A stretch of 64,000 bases of DNA from Neoceratodus forsteri. Lineage: Eukaryota > Chordata > Ceratodontiformes > Ceratodontidae. The stretch covers positions 825,994,001 through 826,058,000 of the forward strand of contig CM057452.1 in the NCBI GenBank assembly GCA_016271365.2. The letters are read 5' to 3'. Positions 63,290 through 64,000 of this stretch are shown piece after piece. Position 1 is the first letter of the stretch. Every line of letters begins with the position of its first letter. The notes under the pieces are model-generated. The model searched no databases. It saw nothing but the letters and a program-made list of their open reading frames with translations, and was not told where the DNA came from. Made by a program: the position numbers and the translations under genes.

Positions 63290-64000
63290 AGCAGAGCTAA
63301 TTTTCAATGAGGTCCAGTACATTGTACAAGGTACAAGCAGAGGAACATTAAATGAACATGTTTAAGCATTGTTAAATTTGTGTTTAGGTACATTCATACA
63401 GTTAGACAAAGTTGCAGGCATGGAACAACATATTCGACAGTAAGTGTAAAATACAAAAGGTGTTTGTTTTCATTCTGGAGCTAGGCAGCAGGGCTGGGGC
63501 TTGTTGGTCTGTTCAAAGTGCCATTACTTGATTTTGCCCATGCTGGTGGGTTTGTCTGCAGGTCTGAGGTGGATTGGAATGAAGTTCCAGAGTTTAGACC
63601 CTACATACAGGAAGTGTTTCTTCTCTACCTCCAGGTTTGTGGCTGAGAGGAAGAATTATATCCCCCCCATGGACCTTAATGACCCCCTTGATGTCTCTCA
63701 CATGGGTATTTTTCATTACATAGTCTGAGGCCTTGTTACTATTGCATTTGTGCCAGAAAGGTAGGCAGTGTCATTTCCTTCTCTCCTCTAACCTTTGCCA
63801 TCCTAGTTTATTGAGGAGTTTGCACCTATGTGTTCTGTTGGGGGTATCCAGGATGAAATGAGCGAATCTGCTGTACATGGTGTCAAGTTTTACTAGCTCC
63901 AGGCTTGATGCTCCCAAGAACAACAAGTTGCCATAATCAAATATTGGTTGGATTATGGATTCTACTAATTGTTTCCTTGTCTTCGTGACCATTGAATGTT
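63290..64000 (-). mobile_element. LINE C-terminal RT region and 3' end, minus strand, cut by the window edge
   Basis: The minus-strand frame 63,992-63,771 reads QLVESIIQPIFDYGNLLFLG and KLDTMYSRFAHFILDTPNR, then LLNKLGWQRLEERRK. This is the typical C-terminal RT connection of jockey/CR1/L2/Rex-superfamily LINEs. Decayed sequence continues to ~63,500 (IILPLSHKPGG, NSGTSFQSTSDL), then a 3' UTR to ~63,290. The 5' part lies beyond 64,000. The clade cannot be fixed from this piece. Confidence 0.75.

Overview
This is a gene-poor, repeat-saturated stretch of a vertebrate nuclear genome. No host protein-coding gene, rRNA, functional tRNA, operon or CRISPR array could be supported. The repeats are several CR1 families, L2, an L1/Tx1-type element, an I/Vingi-like LINE, a Tc1 transposon, TTAA-flanked MITEs and tRNA-derived SINEs. 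This mix, together with CR1 3' ends of the TTTCTATG type and a T2/Kolobok-like MITE, suggests an amphibian (possibly a caecilian) or another large, CR1-rich genome. The organism is an inference; no single-copy marker was seen.

Layout. 0-5.2 kb: GGATCTGA-rich low-complexity DNA, a degenerate ~59-bp minisatellite, a tRNA-headed SINE on the minus strand, a foldback MITE and an old minus-strand CR1 relic. 5.2-10.5 kb: an L2 element (+) and a 5'-truncated CR1 (+). 10.5-13.1 kb: AT-rich repeats, including a ~104-bp tandem array and a hammerhead-ribozyme-like fold at 12,940-12,990. 13.1-20.7 kb: a CR1 relic (-) carrying an 81-bp piggyBac-type MITE, then a long I/Vingi-like LINE (-). 20.7-26.4 kb: an almost complete CR1 (+) whose 5' region consists of duplicated tandem promoter-like blocks. 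26.4-42.5 kb: a nest of retrotransposons. One CR1 on the minus strand (CR1-D) was split by an L1/Tx1 element (16-bp target duplication), a plus-strand CR1 and an L2/Rex-like LINE (6-bp target duplication). Next to it, another plus-strand CR1 sits inside an older minus-strand CR1.

42.6-48.9 kb: two different satellites lie end to end. The first is a ~143-bp tandem satellite of about 34 monomers with a higher-order order of types. The second is a ~290-bp satellite whose unit is an inverted dimer of two ~145-bp halves. 48.9-64 kb: short duplications, a duplicated tRNA-like SINE, a CR1 3' end, a Kolobok/T2-like MITE with ~235-bp inverted repeats, a Tc1 transposon with well-preserved ends and a broken transposase, a CR1-clade fragment, several foldback elements, microsatellites and two LINE 3' ends.

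All LINE reading frames are interrupted, so nothing here looks autonomously mobile. Recognisable proteins are EN/RT remnants, ORF1 remnants and one Tc1 transposase. Element boundaries were read by eye and are approximate unless a target duplication or terminal repeat fixes them.
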